Below are positions 43,503-51,665 of a DNA stretch of 64,000 nt, piece after piece (positions within the stretch are counted from its first letter, which is position 1; each line of letters opens with the position of its first letter). The position numbers and the translations under genes are program-made. Under the pieces are notes generated by a model. That model was not told the origin of the DNA and did no database searches. It saw only the letters and a list, made by a program, of their open reading frames with translations. The stretch is from Neoroseomonas oryzicola (GTDB taxonomy: Bacteria > Pseudomonadota > Alphaproteobacteria > Acetobacterales > Acetobacteraceae), in assembly GCF_012163135.1 (NCBI RefSeq), contig NZ_JAAVUP010000004.1, positions 124,001 to 188,000 of the forward strand, in the 5' to 3' direction.

Positions 43503-45437
43503 TCAGCGGTCCGTCAGGCGCAGCTCGATGCGCCGGTTCCGTGCGAGGGCGGCCGGGCCGTCGCCCGTGTCGAGCGGCTGCGTGTCGCCGAAGGACGTCG
43601 CTGCGACGCGGTTGGCGGGCAGCCCCTCGGCGATCAGCAGCTGCGCGACCGCGATGGCGCGCGCCGCGGCGAGTTCCCAGTTGCTCGCATAGCGCGCCGA
43701 ACGGATCGGCGAACGATCGGCATGGCCGTCGACGCGCACCACCCAGGCGAGTTCAGAGGGGATCTGCGGCGTCACCTCGAGCAGCACGCGCGCGAGGTCG
43801 CGCACCTGCTGCCGTCCCGCCTCGCTCAGCTCGGCCGAGGCCGGGGCGAAGAGCACCTCGCCCTGGAAGACGAAGCGGTCGCCGACGATGCGGACCTCGG
43901 GCCGCTCGCCCAGCACCTGGCGCAGGCGGCCGAAGAAGTCCGAGCGGTAGCGCTGCAGTTCCTCGACGCGCGCCGCCAGCGCCGCGTTCAGCCGAGCGCC
44001 GAGCTGCGCGATCTGCGTGTCGCGCGCCCGCGTCTCGCCCTCGGCGGCGTCGAGTGCCGCGGCAAGGCGCGAGATCTCGCGCCGCAGCCCCTCGATCTGG
44101 CGCGTCAGCAGCGCGACCTCGGCCCGCGCGCTCTCGGCGAGCCGCACCTGCTCGGCCGCCTGCGCTTCCGCGAGCCGCCGCGCTTCCTCCGCGAAGCCGG
44201 CGCGGCGGGCGGCGTCCTGCGCGGCGCGCTCGGCGCCCGTCGCCTGGCGCTGCGCCGCCTGGGCGGCGGAATCCGACTGCCCGGCGCGGGCCAGCGCGGC
44301 GGCGAGCTGCCCCTCGGCCTCCACCCGCCGGCGGGACGCTTCCGCCGTCTCGTTCTGCATCCGCGCCGCGACGCCCTCGGCCACCTGCCGCGCGCGATCG
44401 GCCTCGGCCGCGCGGCCCTCGGCGGCGCGCGCCGCGGCCTCGTTGGCGGCACGCTGGCGGGTCGCCTCGGCGGCCTCGGCCTCGGCCGACTGGCGTGCCT
44501 GCTCCGCGCCGGCAAGGCGCGCCAGCGCCGCCTGTTCCGCCGCCGCGAGCGCCGCGCGCTGCCGTTCCAGTTCCGCCATGGCGGCCGATGCCTGGGCCGA
44601 GGACTGCTCGGCCGCGCGGCGGCCGCGCTCCTCGGTCTCTGCGCGTGCCATCGCGGCCTGTGCCTGGCGTTCCAGCTCGTCGCGCAGCGCCGTCAGCGCC
44701 TGCACTTCCCGCGTCATGCGCGCGAGGTCGGACAACCGCGCCTCGATCGTCGCGCGGTCGACGCGCACCTGCTGGTCGAGCGCGATCGCCTCCGCCCGCA
44801 GCCGGTCGAGTTCCTGCCGCGCCGCGGTCAACTGCGCCGCCGTCGTCGCCGCCTGGCGCTCCAGCGCGCTGCGCCGCTGCTCGGCCTCGGCAAGGCCACG
44901 CCGCGTCTCCGTCAGGTCGCGCGCCGTGCGCGCCGCGTCGGCGCCGACGCTCTCCGCGCGCGCCAGCGCCTCGCCCAGCTGGCGTTCCAGCGTCGCGACG
45001 CGTTCCGCCGTGCCGCGCCCCGTCAGCCCCAGATCCGCCAGCCGCGCGGCCAGCTGCTCGCGCTCACCGCGCGCCGCGTCGCGTTCCGCCGTCAGCCGGT
45101 CGCGCTCGGTGCGCACCTCGCCCAGCGAACGCAGCGCCGCATCGCGCACCGATGCCGCCGACGCCAGTTCCTGCGTCGCGCGCGCGAGGTTGCTGCGCAG
45201 TTCCTCGGCCTGGCCGCGTTCCAGCGAGAGCAGTTCCGCCAGCTCCGCGACCTGCCGGTTCAGCCGGTCCAGCGCCCGGTCGCGCGACCCCAGCGCGACC
45301 GACAGGAATCCCTGCGCGAGCACGAAGACCAGCAGCACGAAGATGATGACCATGAGCAGCGTGGACAGCGCATCCACATAGCCTGGCCACGCATCAAGCC
45401 CACCCTGGCCACGCCGTCGGTTGGAGGAGCCAGCCAT
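43503..45437 (-). CDS. MotB/OmpA-like protein with long coiled coil
   Basis: A 644-residue protein. One membrane helix follows a short basic N-terminus: WPGYVDALSTLLMVIIFVLLV, where Asp22 sits where MotB has its proton-binding aspartate. Residues about 55-495 are a continuous Ala/Glu/Arg coiled coil. The C-terminal 140 residues are an OmpA domain with VLFAPASAELSEAGRQQVRDLA and VRVDGHADRSPIRSARYASNWELAAARAIAVA. It should anchor to peptidoglycan and pair with the MotA-like protein upstream. It is separated from that gene by a 230-bp hairpin-rich gap. Confidence 0.88.
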   Translation of the reverse strand: MAGSSNRRRGQGGLDAWPGYVDALSTLLMVIIFVLLVFVLAQGFLSVALGSRDRALDRLNRQVAELAELLSLERGQAEELRSNLARATQELASAASVRDAALRSLGEVRTERDRLTAERDAARGEREQLAARLADLGLTGRGTAERVATLERQLGEALARAESVGADAARTARDLTETRRGLAEAEQRRSALERQAATTAAQLTAARQELDRLRAEAIALDQQVRVDRATIEARLSDLARMTREVQALTALRDELERQAQAAMARAETEERGRRAAEQSSAQASAAMAELERQRAALAAAEQAALARLAGAEQARQSAEAEAAEATRQRAANEAAARAAEGRAAEADRARQVAEGVAARMQNETAEASRRRVEAEGQLAAALARAGQSDSAAQAAQRQATGAERAAQDAARRAGFAEEARRLAEAQAAEQVRLAESARAEVALLTRQIEGLRREISRLAAALDAAEGETRARDTQIAQLGARLNAALAARVEELQRYRSDFFGRLRQVLGERPEVRIVGDRFVFQGEVLFAPASAELSEAGRQQVRDLARVLLEVTPQIPSELAWVVRVDGHADRSPIRSARYASNWELAAARAIAVAQLLIAEGLPANRVAATSFGDTQPLDTGDGPAALARNRRIELRLTDR

Positions 45438-45667
45438 GGGTCAGGCGCGGACAGGGGGGCGCCGCCCCCCTGGACCCCCCGCCGAGGGCCGAAAGGCCCT
45501 CGGAACCCGACACTTGGCCGGATGGGAGGAGGGGCCCCGAACGGCCGCCGGGCTCGGCGCGCAGCCTGCGCCCCTCCTCCCATCCGGCCAATGTGCTGGT
45601 GTCCAGAGGCCTTTCGGCCTCTGGCGGGTGGGTGCGGGAGGGCAGCGCCCTCCCGCGTCCGCAACCC
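45438..45667. repeat. mirror-symmetric hairpin cluster with a 22-bp perfect inverted repeat
   Basis: The core is a perfect 22-bp inverted repeat, 45514-45535 against 45570-45591, with a 34-nt loop. On its left are a gggggc/gcccccc hairpin and a 9-bp stem with a GAAA loop (45482-45503). On its right are a 9-bp stem with a TTTC loop (45603-45624, the reverse orientation of the left type) and a gcgggagggc/gccctcccgc hairpin. The arrangement is a mirror image. It lies between the two motor-like genes. Confidence 0.85.
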
Positions 45668-46804
45668 TCACCGTGCCTGCTCCTCGGCGATCGCGGCGAT
45701 CGTCCGGGTCAGCACCTTGATCTCGTTGCGCAGTTCGTTGGTCGCCTGGGCGCGTCCCTGGGCGATGTCCTCGGACAGGCGTGCGATGTGGATGTCGAGG
45801 TTGCGGATGTGCCCGCGGGTTTCCTCGTCCATGCCGCCGATGGCCTCGCCTTCGGCGATGCGGGCCAGCGCGGGTCCTAGGTTCGCCTGCCCTTCCGCGA
45901 CGCGCAGCATCAGCCGGTTGTTGGCGCGCATCTGCTCGGTCAGCACGGTGAGGCGCTCGGTCAGCGTCACCAGGGCGCGGGAGGTCTCGGCCCGCCCGTC
46001 CTCCCCGCGCGCGAGGATCGCCTGCAGGCGTTCCATGTTCTCCGCGGTCTGCTCGAGCAGCGCGGAGACATAGGCCGGCACGTTCCCGTCCGCGTCCTGC
46101 ACGCCGGAGGACGACAGCCGCGTCAGCCCCGCGAGCCATTCCTCAAGCTCATTGGTGAAGCGGTTCTGCGCCTGCCCCGCGGTGAGGTCCATGAACCCCA
46201 GCACCAGCGCGCCGGCGAGGCCGAGCATCGAGCTCGAGAACGCCGTCCCCATGCCCTCGAGCGGCCGGGCGAGGCCGGTCTTCAACTGGTTGAACAGCTG
46301 GTTCAGGTCGCCCGATCCGACCGACATGTTGCCGATCACGTCCGCGACCGACCCGATCGTCAGCAACAGGCCCCAGAAGGTGCCGAGCAGGCCGAGGAAG
46401 ATCAGCAGCCCCGTCATGTAGCGGGACAGTTCGCGGCTTTCGTCCAGCCGCGACAGGATCCCGTCCATCACCGAGCGCAGCGCGATCGCCGACAGCGACA
46501 CCCGCTCCGCCCGCCGCGCCGCGAGCATCGAGGCCATGGGAGCCAGCAGCCGCGGCGTCACCGGTTCCTCGCCCGTGCCGCGCACCGACCGGAAGCCCTC
46601 GATCCACGCGACCTCATGCCGCAGGGAGAGCACCTGGCGCAGGTTCCACAGGATGCCGAACAGCAGCACCGCGACGATCACGCCGTTCAGCACTGGGTTG
46701 GCCGCGAAGGCGTGGCCCAGTTCCCCCGACAGCGCGGCGGCCACGACCGCCACGGCGCCGAGGAAGCCCAGCATCCGCCACAGATAGACCTTGGGTTGCG
46801 TCAT
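45668..46804 (-). CDS. MotA/TolQ/ExbB-like proton-channel protein
   Basis: A 378-residue membrane protein. Two early helices (about 10-30 and 38-58) are followed by a cytoplasmic loop and the conserved channel helices: YMTGLLIFLGLLGTFWGLLLTIG and GMGTAFSSSMLGLAGALVLGF, typical of MotA/ExbB. A cytoplasmic tail of some 150 helical residues follows (AYVSALLEQTAENMERLQAI; LDIHIARLSEDIAQG). It should form the stator with the MotB-like protein downstream. Its start overlaps the upstream OmpA-like stop (ATGA). Confidence 0.9.
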   Translation of the reverse strand: MTQPKVYLWRMLGFLGAVAVVAAALSGELGHAFAANPVLNGVIVAVLLFGILWNLRQVLSLRHEVAWIEGFRSVRGTGEEPVTPRLLAPMASMLAARRAERVSLSAIALRSVMDGILSRLDESRELSRYMTGLLIFLGLLGTFWGLLLTIGSVADVIGNMSVGSGDLNQLFNQLKTGLARPLEGMGTAFSSSMLGLAGALVLGFMDLTAGQAQNRFTNELEEWLAGLTRLSSSGVQDADGNVPAYVSALLEQTAENMERLQAILARGEDGRAETSRALVTLTERLTVLTEQMRANNRLMLRVAEGQANLGPALARIAEGEAIGGMDEETRGHIRNLDIHIARLSEDIAQGRAQATNELRNEIKVLTRTIAAIAEEQAR

Positions 46805-47322
46805 CGCCCCCGCGCCTCCGCATTGGGGCTTGCCACGCCAGGGGGCAGCACGTCCACCCGGTCCGCGCCCGCACCGAGCCGCCCCAGCGGCCGCAGGTCG
46901 ATCCGCGTCGCCGGCAGCCCGCCCGCGACCAGCGCCGCCTTCACCGCCTGCGCCCGCGCAAGCGAGGCCCGCCGCGCCACCGACACGTCATTGGCCGGCC
47001 CCGAGACCTGCGCCTCCACCGTGATGCGCCCCGCCGGCAGCGCCGCCAGCCCGCGCCCCAAGATTTCGAGAGCCCGCGCCTGCGCGGGATCCAGCACCGC
47101 CGACTCGAGGGCGATTCGCACGCCCCCCGTCGGCAGCATCGCCATCCCGGGCGGCAGCGGATCGCCCGGGGTCGGCATCGCCGGGGCCGGCGCGCCCTCG
47201 GGCGCCAGGCGCGGCGGGGCGGGCGGGGCGGGCGGGGGCTCGGGCGGCAAATCGGACGGCGCATCCTGCGCGCGCGCCACCCCGGCCGCGAAAACCCCCG
47301 CGAGGACCGCCCGCCGCCTCAT
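46801..47322 (-). CDS. exported OmpA-like protein of the motor-like operon
   Basis: A 173-residue protein with signal peptide MRRRAVLAGVFAAGVARAQ, a proline-rich linker (about 22-60) and a short OmpA-like domain: GGVRIALESAVLDPAQARAL, then VEAQVSGPANDVSVARRASLARAQAVKAALVAGGL. It overlaps both neighbours by 4 nt, so suhB, this gene and the MotA-like gene are translationally coupled. It may link the complex to peptidoglycan in the periplasm. Confidence 0.8.
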   Translation of the reverse strand: MRRRAVLAGVFAAGVARAQDAPSDLPPEPPPAPPAPPRLAPEGAPAPAMPTPGDPLPPGMAMLPTGGVRIALESAVLDPAQARALEILGRGLAALPAGRITVEAQVSGPANDVSVARRASLARAQAVKAALVAGGLPATRIDLRPLGRLGAGADRVDVLPPGVASPNAEARGR

Positions 47323-48164
47323 CCCGCCGGGCGCGCCTTCACGGCCGCCATGCCCTCGGCCACCACCTCCCGCAGCTTCGGCTGCAGGGCCGGGTTGCCG
47401 GCGACGACATTGCCGGTCTCATACGCATCGCCGCCCTCGGGGTCGGTCCAGAAGCCGCCGGCCTCCTTCACCATCAGCAGCCCCGCCGCGACGTCCCACT
47501 TCTTGAGGCCCAGTTCCCAGAACCCGTCGTAGCGGCCCGCCGCCACCCAGGCGAGGTCGAGTGCCGCCGCCCCGAACCGCCGCACGCCCGCCACCTGCGG
47601 CATGATCCTGTGCAGGATGGCGCTGAATTCCGCCTTGCGCGGCACGCCGGCGAAGGGAATGCCCGTGGCGAAAACGGCTTCCTTCATCTCCTTCCGCCCC
47701 GACACGCGCAGGCGCCGGTCGTTGAGAAAGGCGCCCACGCCCTTCTCGGCCCAGAACAGCTCGTCCGAGGCGGGGTTGTAGATCACGCCCGCCATGATCT
47801 CGGTCTTCTCGGCGTCGATGCGCTTCTCGATGCCGACCGAGATCGCCCAATGCGGAATGCCGTGCAGGAAGTTCGTGGTGCCGTCCAGCGGATCGACCAC
47901 CCAGCGCCATTCCCAGGATTCGTTCCCGCTCGCCCCGGATTCCTCCATCAGGAAGCCGAAGGCGGGGCGCGCCTTGGACAGCTCCTCCTTCAGCGTCTGC
48001 TCGGCGCGCAGGTCGGCGGTGGACACGAAGTCCGACGGGCCCTTCACCGAGACCTGGAGCTGCTCGACCTCCCCGAAGTCGCGCAGCAGCCGGCGGCCCG
48101 CCTTGCGCACGGCGGAGGTGACGACCTGCATGGCAGGCGAAAGACGCGACGAGACGGGCGGCAT
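47319..48164 (-). CDS. suhB: inositol monophosphatase family protein (SuhB-like)
   Basis: A 281-residue enzyme. Motif A is WVVDPLDGTTNFLHG, preceded by the metal ligand Glu in LMEESG. The C-terminal motif ELGLKKWDVAAGLLMVKEAGG carries WDVAAG. VVTSAVRKAGRRLLRDF opens the fold. It dephosphorylates inositol-1-phosphate or related sugar phosphates; in E. coli SuhB also takes part in rRNA antitermination. It is the first gene of the motor-like operon and overlaps the next gene by 4 nt. Confidence 0.92.
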   Translation of the reverse strand: MPPVSSRLSPAMQVVTSAVRKAGRRLLRDFGEVEQLQVSVKGPSDFVSTADLRAEQTLKEELSKARPAFGFLMEESGASGNESWEWRWVVDPLDGTTNFLHGIPHWAISVGIEKRIDAEKTEIMAGVIYNPASDELFWAEKGVGAFLNDRRLRVSGRKEMKEAVFATGIPFAGVPRKAEFSAILHRIMPQVAGVRRFGAAALDLAWVAAGRYDGFWELGLKKWDVAAGLLMVKEAGGFWTDPEGGDAYETGNVVAGNPALQPKLREVVAEGMAAVKARPAG

Positions 48165-48307
48165 GATCAGACGAACCTTGCGGGGGAAAGAGCGGATGGA
48201 GGGTTAGCGGAGGCGGCGACGGGGGGCCAGCCCCCACCCGCGTGCGATTTCGCACATGCACCACCGGCCGACGCCGATACCCTCGCCGCGCCACCAGGGA
48301 GAAAACG

Positions 48308-48760
48308 ATGGTCCGCGCCCTCCTCCCCCTCCTCGCGCTCCTCGCCGCCCCGGCGCTCGCCGCCGGCCCGCCGACCGAAGCCGCCGCCGTCCCCGCCGCC
48401 TGGGCCGAGGCCTACGGCACCAACCAGGGCCCGCCCGCCGCGCCGATGTACACGCCCGACGCGACCCTGTGGGGCAGCGTCAGCCGCGAACGCACCATCG
48501 GGACCGCCGCCATCGCCGAGTATTTCGGCCGCACCAGGCCAGGCGTCGCGTCCAACACCGTCACCCTCGGCGACTACTCCCTGCGGGAGATCGCGCCAGG
48601 CGTCGCCGTGGCCTCGGGCGTCTACACCTTCCACCGGCGGATGGCGGACGGGTCGGCATCCTCGGATCCGTCGCGGTTCAGCATGACCTTCGTGCGCGGA
48701 GCGGACGGGCTGTGGCGGATCGCGGACCACCATTCGTCGCGACTGCCCGCGGCACGATAG
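48308..48760 (+). CDS. exported NTF2-like (SnoaL/DUF4440) protein
   Basis: A 150-residue protein with signal peptide MVRALLPLLALLAAPALAAG and a cystatin-like NTF2 fold: WAEAYGTNQGPPAAPMYTPDATLWGS, then YSLREIAPGVAVASGVYTF and MTFVRGADGLWRIADHHSS, the usual closing strand. Start at 48308 follows AGGGAG. NTF2-like proteins bind small ligands or act as isomerases/hydrolases; the function here is unknown. It is divergent from suhB and convergent with efp. Confidence 0.85.
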   Translation: MVRALLPLLALLAAPALAAGPPTEAAAVPAAWAEAYGTNQGPPAAPMYTPDATLWGSVSRERTIGTAAIAEYFGRTRPGVASNTVTLGDYSLREIAPGVAVASGVYTFHRRMADGSASSDPSRFSMTFVRGADGLWRIADHHSSRLPAAR

Positions 48761-48832
48761 GCCAGGGGGCCAGCCCCCTGGACCCCCGCCGGGGGTATGC
48801 GTGCCCCCGGACCCGCGGCACCCCGAACGAAA

Positions 48833-48961
48833 ACGGCCCGAGGCGATGCCTCGGGCCGGGAGCGCAAGGCGCGACCGCGCCCAGACCGTCAGTCGCCCCT
48901 GGCGCGGCAGTCCACGGCGCGCAAGCCAAGCGCGCGGACGCGCGCGCCGGCGTCTGAGGCA
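48833..48961 (+). repeat. 129-bp dispersed element, copy F
   Basis: Full length, first base A in place of G. It has 5-prime stem ggcccgaggc/gcctcgggcc (loop gat area), gcgc-aag-gcgc, and 3-prime stem gcgcgc/gcgcgc. It lies between the convergent NTF2-like and efp genes, 18 bp from the efp stop, next to an unrelated hairpin at 48967-48993. Confidence 0.9.
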
Positions 48962-48966
48962 CCCAG

Positions 48967-48993
48967 AACGCGCGAAGTCTCACTTCGCGCGTT
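48967..48993 (-). other. 12-bp hairpin spanning the efp stop codon
   Basis: A perfect inverted repeat, aacgcgcgaagt against acttcgcgcgtt with a 3-nt loop, includes the last codons and the stop of efp. No T tract follows on the minus strand. It may protect the mRNA end or act with the adjacent repeat copy F. Confidence 0.7.
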
Positions 48994-49546
48994 CGTAATA
49001 CGTCCCGTCGGTGGTCTTCACGACGATCTTCTCGCCCGCCGTGATGAAGGGGGGCACCATGACCTTCACGCCGTTCGACATGACGGCCGGCTTGTAGGAG
49101 GAAGAGGCGGTCTGGCCCTTCACGACCGGATCGGCCTCGACCACCTCGAGCACGATGGTCTCGGGCAGGTCCATCGAGACGGGCTCGCCCTCGATGAGCT
49201 TGACGTTGACCGTCATGTTCTCCTGCAGGAAGGGCAGGCGGTCGCCGAGGATGTCCTGCGGGACCATGGTCTGCTCGAAGCTTTCCGGGTCCATCAGCAC
49301 CAGGTTGGTGCCGTCGGTGTAGGAGTAGGTGAACTCCTTGTCCTCGGTGGTCAGGCGCTCGACCGTGTCGGCCGTCCGCCAGCGCTGGTCCTTCTTGGCG
49401 CCGGTCTTGACGTTGCGCATCTCCACCTGGATGACCGCCGCGCCCTTCCCCGGGATCATGATGTTCTGCTTGAGGATGGTGTAGCGAGCCCCTTCGAACT
49501 CGATGACCATGCCGGCACGCATCTGGTTGGCTTGCATCTTTGCCAT
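48980..49546 (-). CDS. efp: translation elongation factor P
   Basis: A 188-residue EF-P with three beta-barrel domains. The modification loop is IMIPGKGAA with Lys34, the residue beta-lysylated by EpmA/EpmB in the E. coli system. It relieves ribosome stalling at polyproline stretches; proline-rich proteins occur in this window (for example 46801-47322). The matching modification genes epmB and epmA lie about 4 kb away, separated by a low-GC insertion. A hairpin crosses its stop codon. Confidence 0.97.
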   Translation of the reverse strand: MAKMQANQMRAGMVIEFEGARYTILKQNIMIPGKGAAVIQVEMRNVKTGAKKDQRWRTADTVERLTTEDKEFTYSYTDGTNLVLMDPESFEQTMVPQDILGDRLPFLQENMTVNVKLIEGEPVSMDLPETIVLEVVEADPVVKGQTASSSYKPAVMSNGVKVMVPPFITAGEKIVVKTTDGTYYERAK

Positions 49547-49799
49547 GGGGAGGTGACCTTGGTACGGCGAGGTTGAGCGGACGGGTGGAACCTCCGCTTC
49601 TGGAGGTCCGATGAGCCGAGCCCTTTAGTCATGTAGCGGATAGGGCGCAACCGCTCGGAACGTTGTGACCATTCGCATGTGTGTATGTGTGTTTGTGAAG
49701 CAAGCGCATCTCCATTGGACGATCAGATTACTAGGTTGCCAGTAGAGAAAATGATGGGGTTGCGCTGGAGATCTGGCCGCGTTCTTGAGGGATAGTTAG
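49547..49799. other. boundary of the AT-rich island, likely promoter region
   Basis: GC content falls within this gap, from about 49620 onwards. It contains a TG-rich simple stretch (gtgtgtatgtgtgtttgtg, 49679-49697) and AT-rich sequence suitable for a promoter for the ATPase gene. No gene is seen. I could not find a direct repeat matching the right-hand boundary near 51600. Confidence 0.5.
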
Positions 49800-51053
49800 A
49801 TGATAACGAAGTTCATATTCGAGAAATGGAAGAGTTTTGAGAAATCGGAACTCAATATAGATCCGTTAACCATCATAATTGGGACAAATTCTAGCGGAAA
49901 ATCGAACGCGCTCGACGCTATTTCGTTTTTGACGCGAATATCAAATGGATTAATGCTCACGTCAGCTCTTCAAGGAGATGGGATTATTCCGCCACTTCGC
50001 GGCGGCGTAGAGTGGGCGGCTCAGAAGCCGGGAGAAATTTTTAGCATTGGACTGAGTGTTATTGTTGATGAATCAATTGAGTATTCTTACACAATCGAAT
50101 GCTCTGCTAAACAAAATAGATGTGAGTTAATTTCGGAGCGTCTTGAGAGGATAAAATACAGAATTGGTCGTAAAAAAATGGAGTCTGGACGAATTCGTTT
50201 ATTTTGGACGGATCAAGTTTCCGAGGGTTCCCCGACTATTGTTGCAAGATTATACAACGAAAAGAGAGGAACTCCTAGGCAATTAAGTCGCTCTAATTCA
50301 ATTCTTTTTCAGTTAGTTGGTCAAAAATCACGAGTTGAAATTCAGGAGGGTGTGGATCAGGTAATAAATGCCCTGAGAAATATTTTTATTTTAGATCCGA
50401 TTCCTTCTCATATGAGGGGGTTTGCGCGCCTTTCGGATCGACTTGATCCCGATGCGGGAAATATTGCAGGGGTGATTGCGGCACTCCCTGAGTCCGCCCG
50501 AGTGCAGATTGAGGCAGTGCTCACCGAATATGTGAGGCAATTGCCTGAGAAAGATATTAGGCGAGTTTATGCCGAGACGGTTGGGAAATTCGCGACGGAT
50601 GCCATGTTGTACTGCGAAGAGCAGTGGGGGGAAAAGGAGGGCATCCCTATTGTCGATGCGCGAGGTATGTCCGATGGAACCTTGCGTTTTCTTGCAATCC
50701 TAACAGCCCTACAAACACGCCCTCCTGGTAGTCTCTTGATTATCGAAGAGGTGGATAATGGCTTGCATCCGTCAAGATCTCATCTTCTTTTGAAGATGCT
50801 CAGGGAAGTTGGATCAAAACGAAAAGTTGACGTAGTCGTAACCACACACAACCCAGCTCTACTGGACGCTATGGGCACAGAGATGGTGCCCTTTATAACT
50901 GTCGCCCACCGTAATCCGAAGACTGGCGCAAGTATGTTTACACTTCTGGAAGACATAAAGGTGTTACCGAAACTCCTTGCACTAGGTCCTGTTGGAAGAT
51001 TGACTAGTCAAGGATTAATTGAAAATTCTTTGAAATCTGAAGCGGCGAACTAA
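49800..51053 (+). CDS. AAA (ABC-like) family ATPase of the low-GC island
   Basis: A 417-residue ATPase of the AAA_21/OLD-like ABC class. Walker A GTNSSGKS is at 28-35. The signature-like GMSDGTLRFLAIL is at about 288-300, Walker B LLIIEEVDNGLHP at about 312-324, and the switch histidine in VVVTTHNPALLDAM at about 345-358. There is no TOPRIM nuclease domain after the ATPase. Codon use is AT-rich, unlike all neighbours. The next gene, a PIN-like protein, starts 2 bp after its stop. ATPase plus small nuclease pairs are typical of phage-defence modules (for example PARIS, Septu, RloAB), but this pair matches none that I know. Confidence 0.9.
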   Translation: MITKFIFEKWKSFEKSELNIDPLTIIIGTNSSGKSNALDAISFLTRISNGLMLTSALQGDGIIPPLRGGVEWAAQKPGEIFSIGLSVIVDESIEYSYTIECSAKQNRCELISERLERIKYRIGRKKMESGRIRLFWTDQVSEGSPTIVARLYNEKRGTPRQLSRSNSILFQLVGQKSRVEIQEGVDQVINALRNIFILDPIPSHMRGFARLSDRLDPDAGNIAGVIAALPESARVQIEAVLTEYVRQLPEKDIRRVYAETVGKFATDAMLYCEEQWGEKEGIPIVDARGMSDGTLRFLAILTALQTRPPGSLLIIEEVDNGLHPSRSHLLLKMLREVGSKRKVDVVVTTHNPALLDAMGTEMVPFITVAHRNPKTGASMFTLLEDIKVLPKLLALGPVGRLTSQGLIENSLKSEAAN

Positions 51054-51055
51054 AA

Positions 51056-51568
51056 ATGAAAAGAAGAATTATTGTTATAGACACATCTATTCTTTGTTGC
51101 TGGCTGAGGATCCCCGGAAAAGAAACGGCGGGATCTGGAGAATTTCAATGGGATTTCGAGCGTGTAAAGAAAGTTATAGATTCAGAGGTAAAAAAAAGAT
51201 CTACACTAGTCCTTCCTGTCGCTACCATCATTGAGACAGGAAATCACATTGCTCAGTGTTCAGGGGATAGATTCAACTTGGCTCAGGAATTTGCAAATTA
51301 TTTAAGGTTATCTGCCAATGCGGAAACGCCGTGGGCAGCTTTTACGGAGCAACTAGATCTTTGGTCATCTGAAAAATTGAATAATTTAGCTAACGATTGG
51401 CCAAATCAGGCCGTTCAACGACGAACGATTGGAGATGTGACAATTAACCATGTCGCAAATTGGTATTCCAAGGCTGGGTATGAGGTTGAGATATTGACAG
51501 GAGACGCTGGTTTAAAGGCTTATGAGCCGAAGACTCCAATGTTGGTTCCGCGCCGAAGGCAATTCTAA
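51056..51568 (+). CDS. PIN-like nuclease of the low-GC island
   Basis: A 170-residue protein. It opens with strand RRIIVIDTSIL, and the acidic residues D9, E60 (VATIIETGNH), D127 (TIGDVTI) and D150 (ILTGDAGLKAY) fall where PIN-domain nucleases have their metal ligands. PIN nucleases usually cut RNA. It is AT-rich like the ATPase gene and has a 2-nt spacer from it, so the two form one operon. I infer an RNA-cutting effector controlled by the ATPase. The PIN assignment is by pattern and not by comparison. Confidence 0.75.
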   Translation: MKRRIIVIDTSILCCWLRIPGKETAGSGEFQWDFERVKKVIDSEVKKRSTLVLPVATIIETGNHIAQCSGDRFNLAQEFANYLRLSANAETPWAAFTEQLDLWSSEKLNNLANDWPNQAVQRRTIGDVTINHVANWYSKAGYEVEILTGDAGLKAYEPKTPMLVPRRRQF

Positions 51569-51665
51569 AAGCGCTTGATTAGGCGAATTCGTGGGGATCG
51601 TTAGTTCAATATCGACATCTCACGCCAAGGTTGATTCTAGGAAAAATTTCTTATAAGCTGCATGA

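Noticed and set aside
42824..45346. Plus-strand frames opposite the GGDEF and coiled-coil genes
   Set aside because: Translations are Arg/Pro/Ala-rich with no family features, while the minus strand has intact GGDEF and OmpA domains.
49560..51665. Attachment-site direct repeats or a tRNA at the ends of the low-GC island
   Set aside because: I compared both borders by eye and found no convincing repeat and no tRNA. An automated comparison with an island-free relative would be needed to define the ends.
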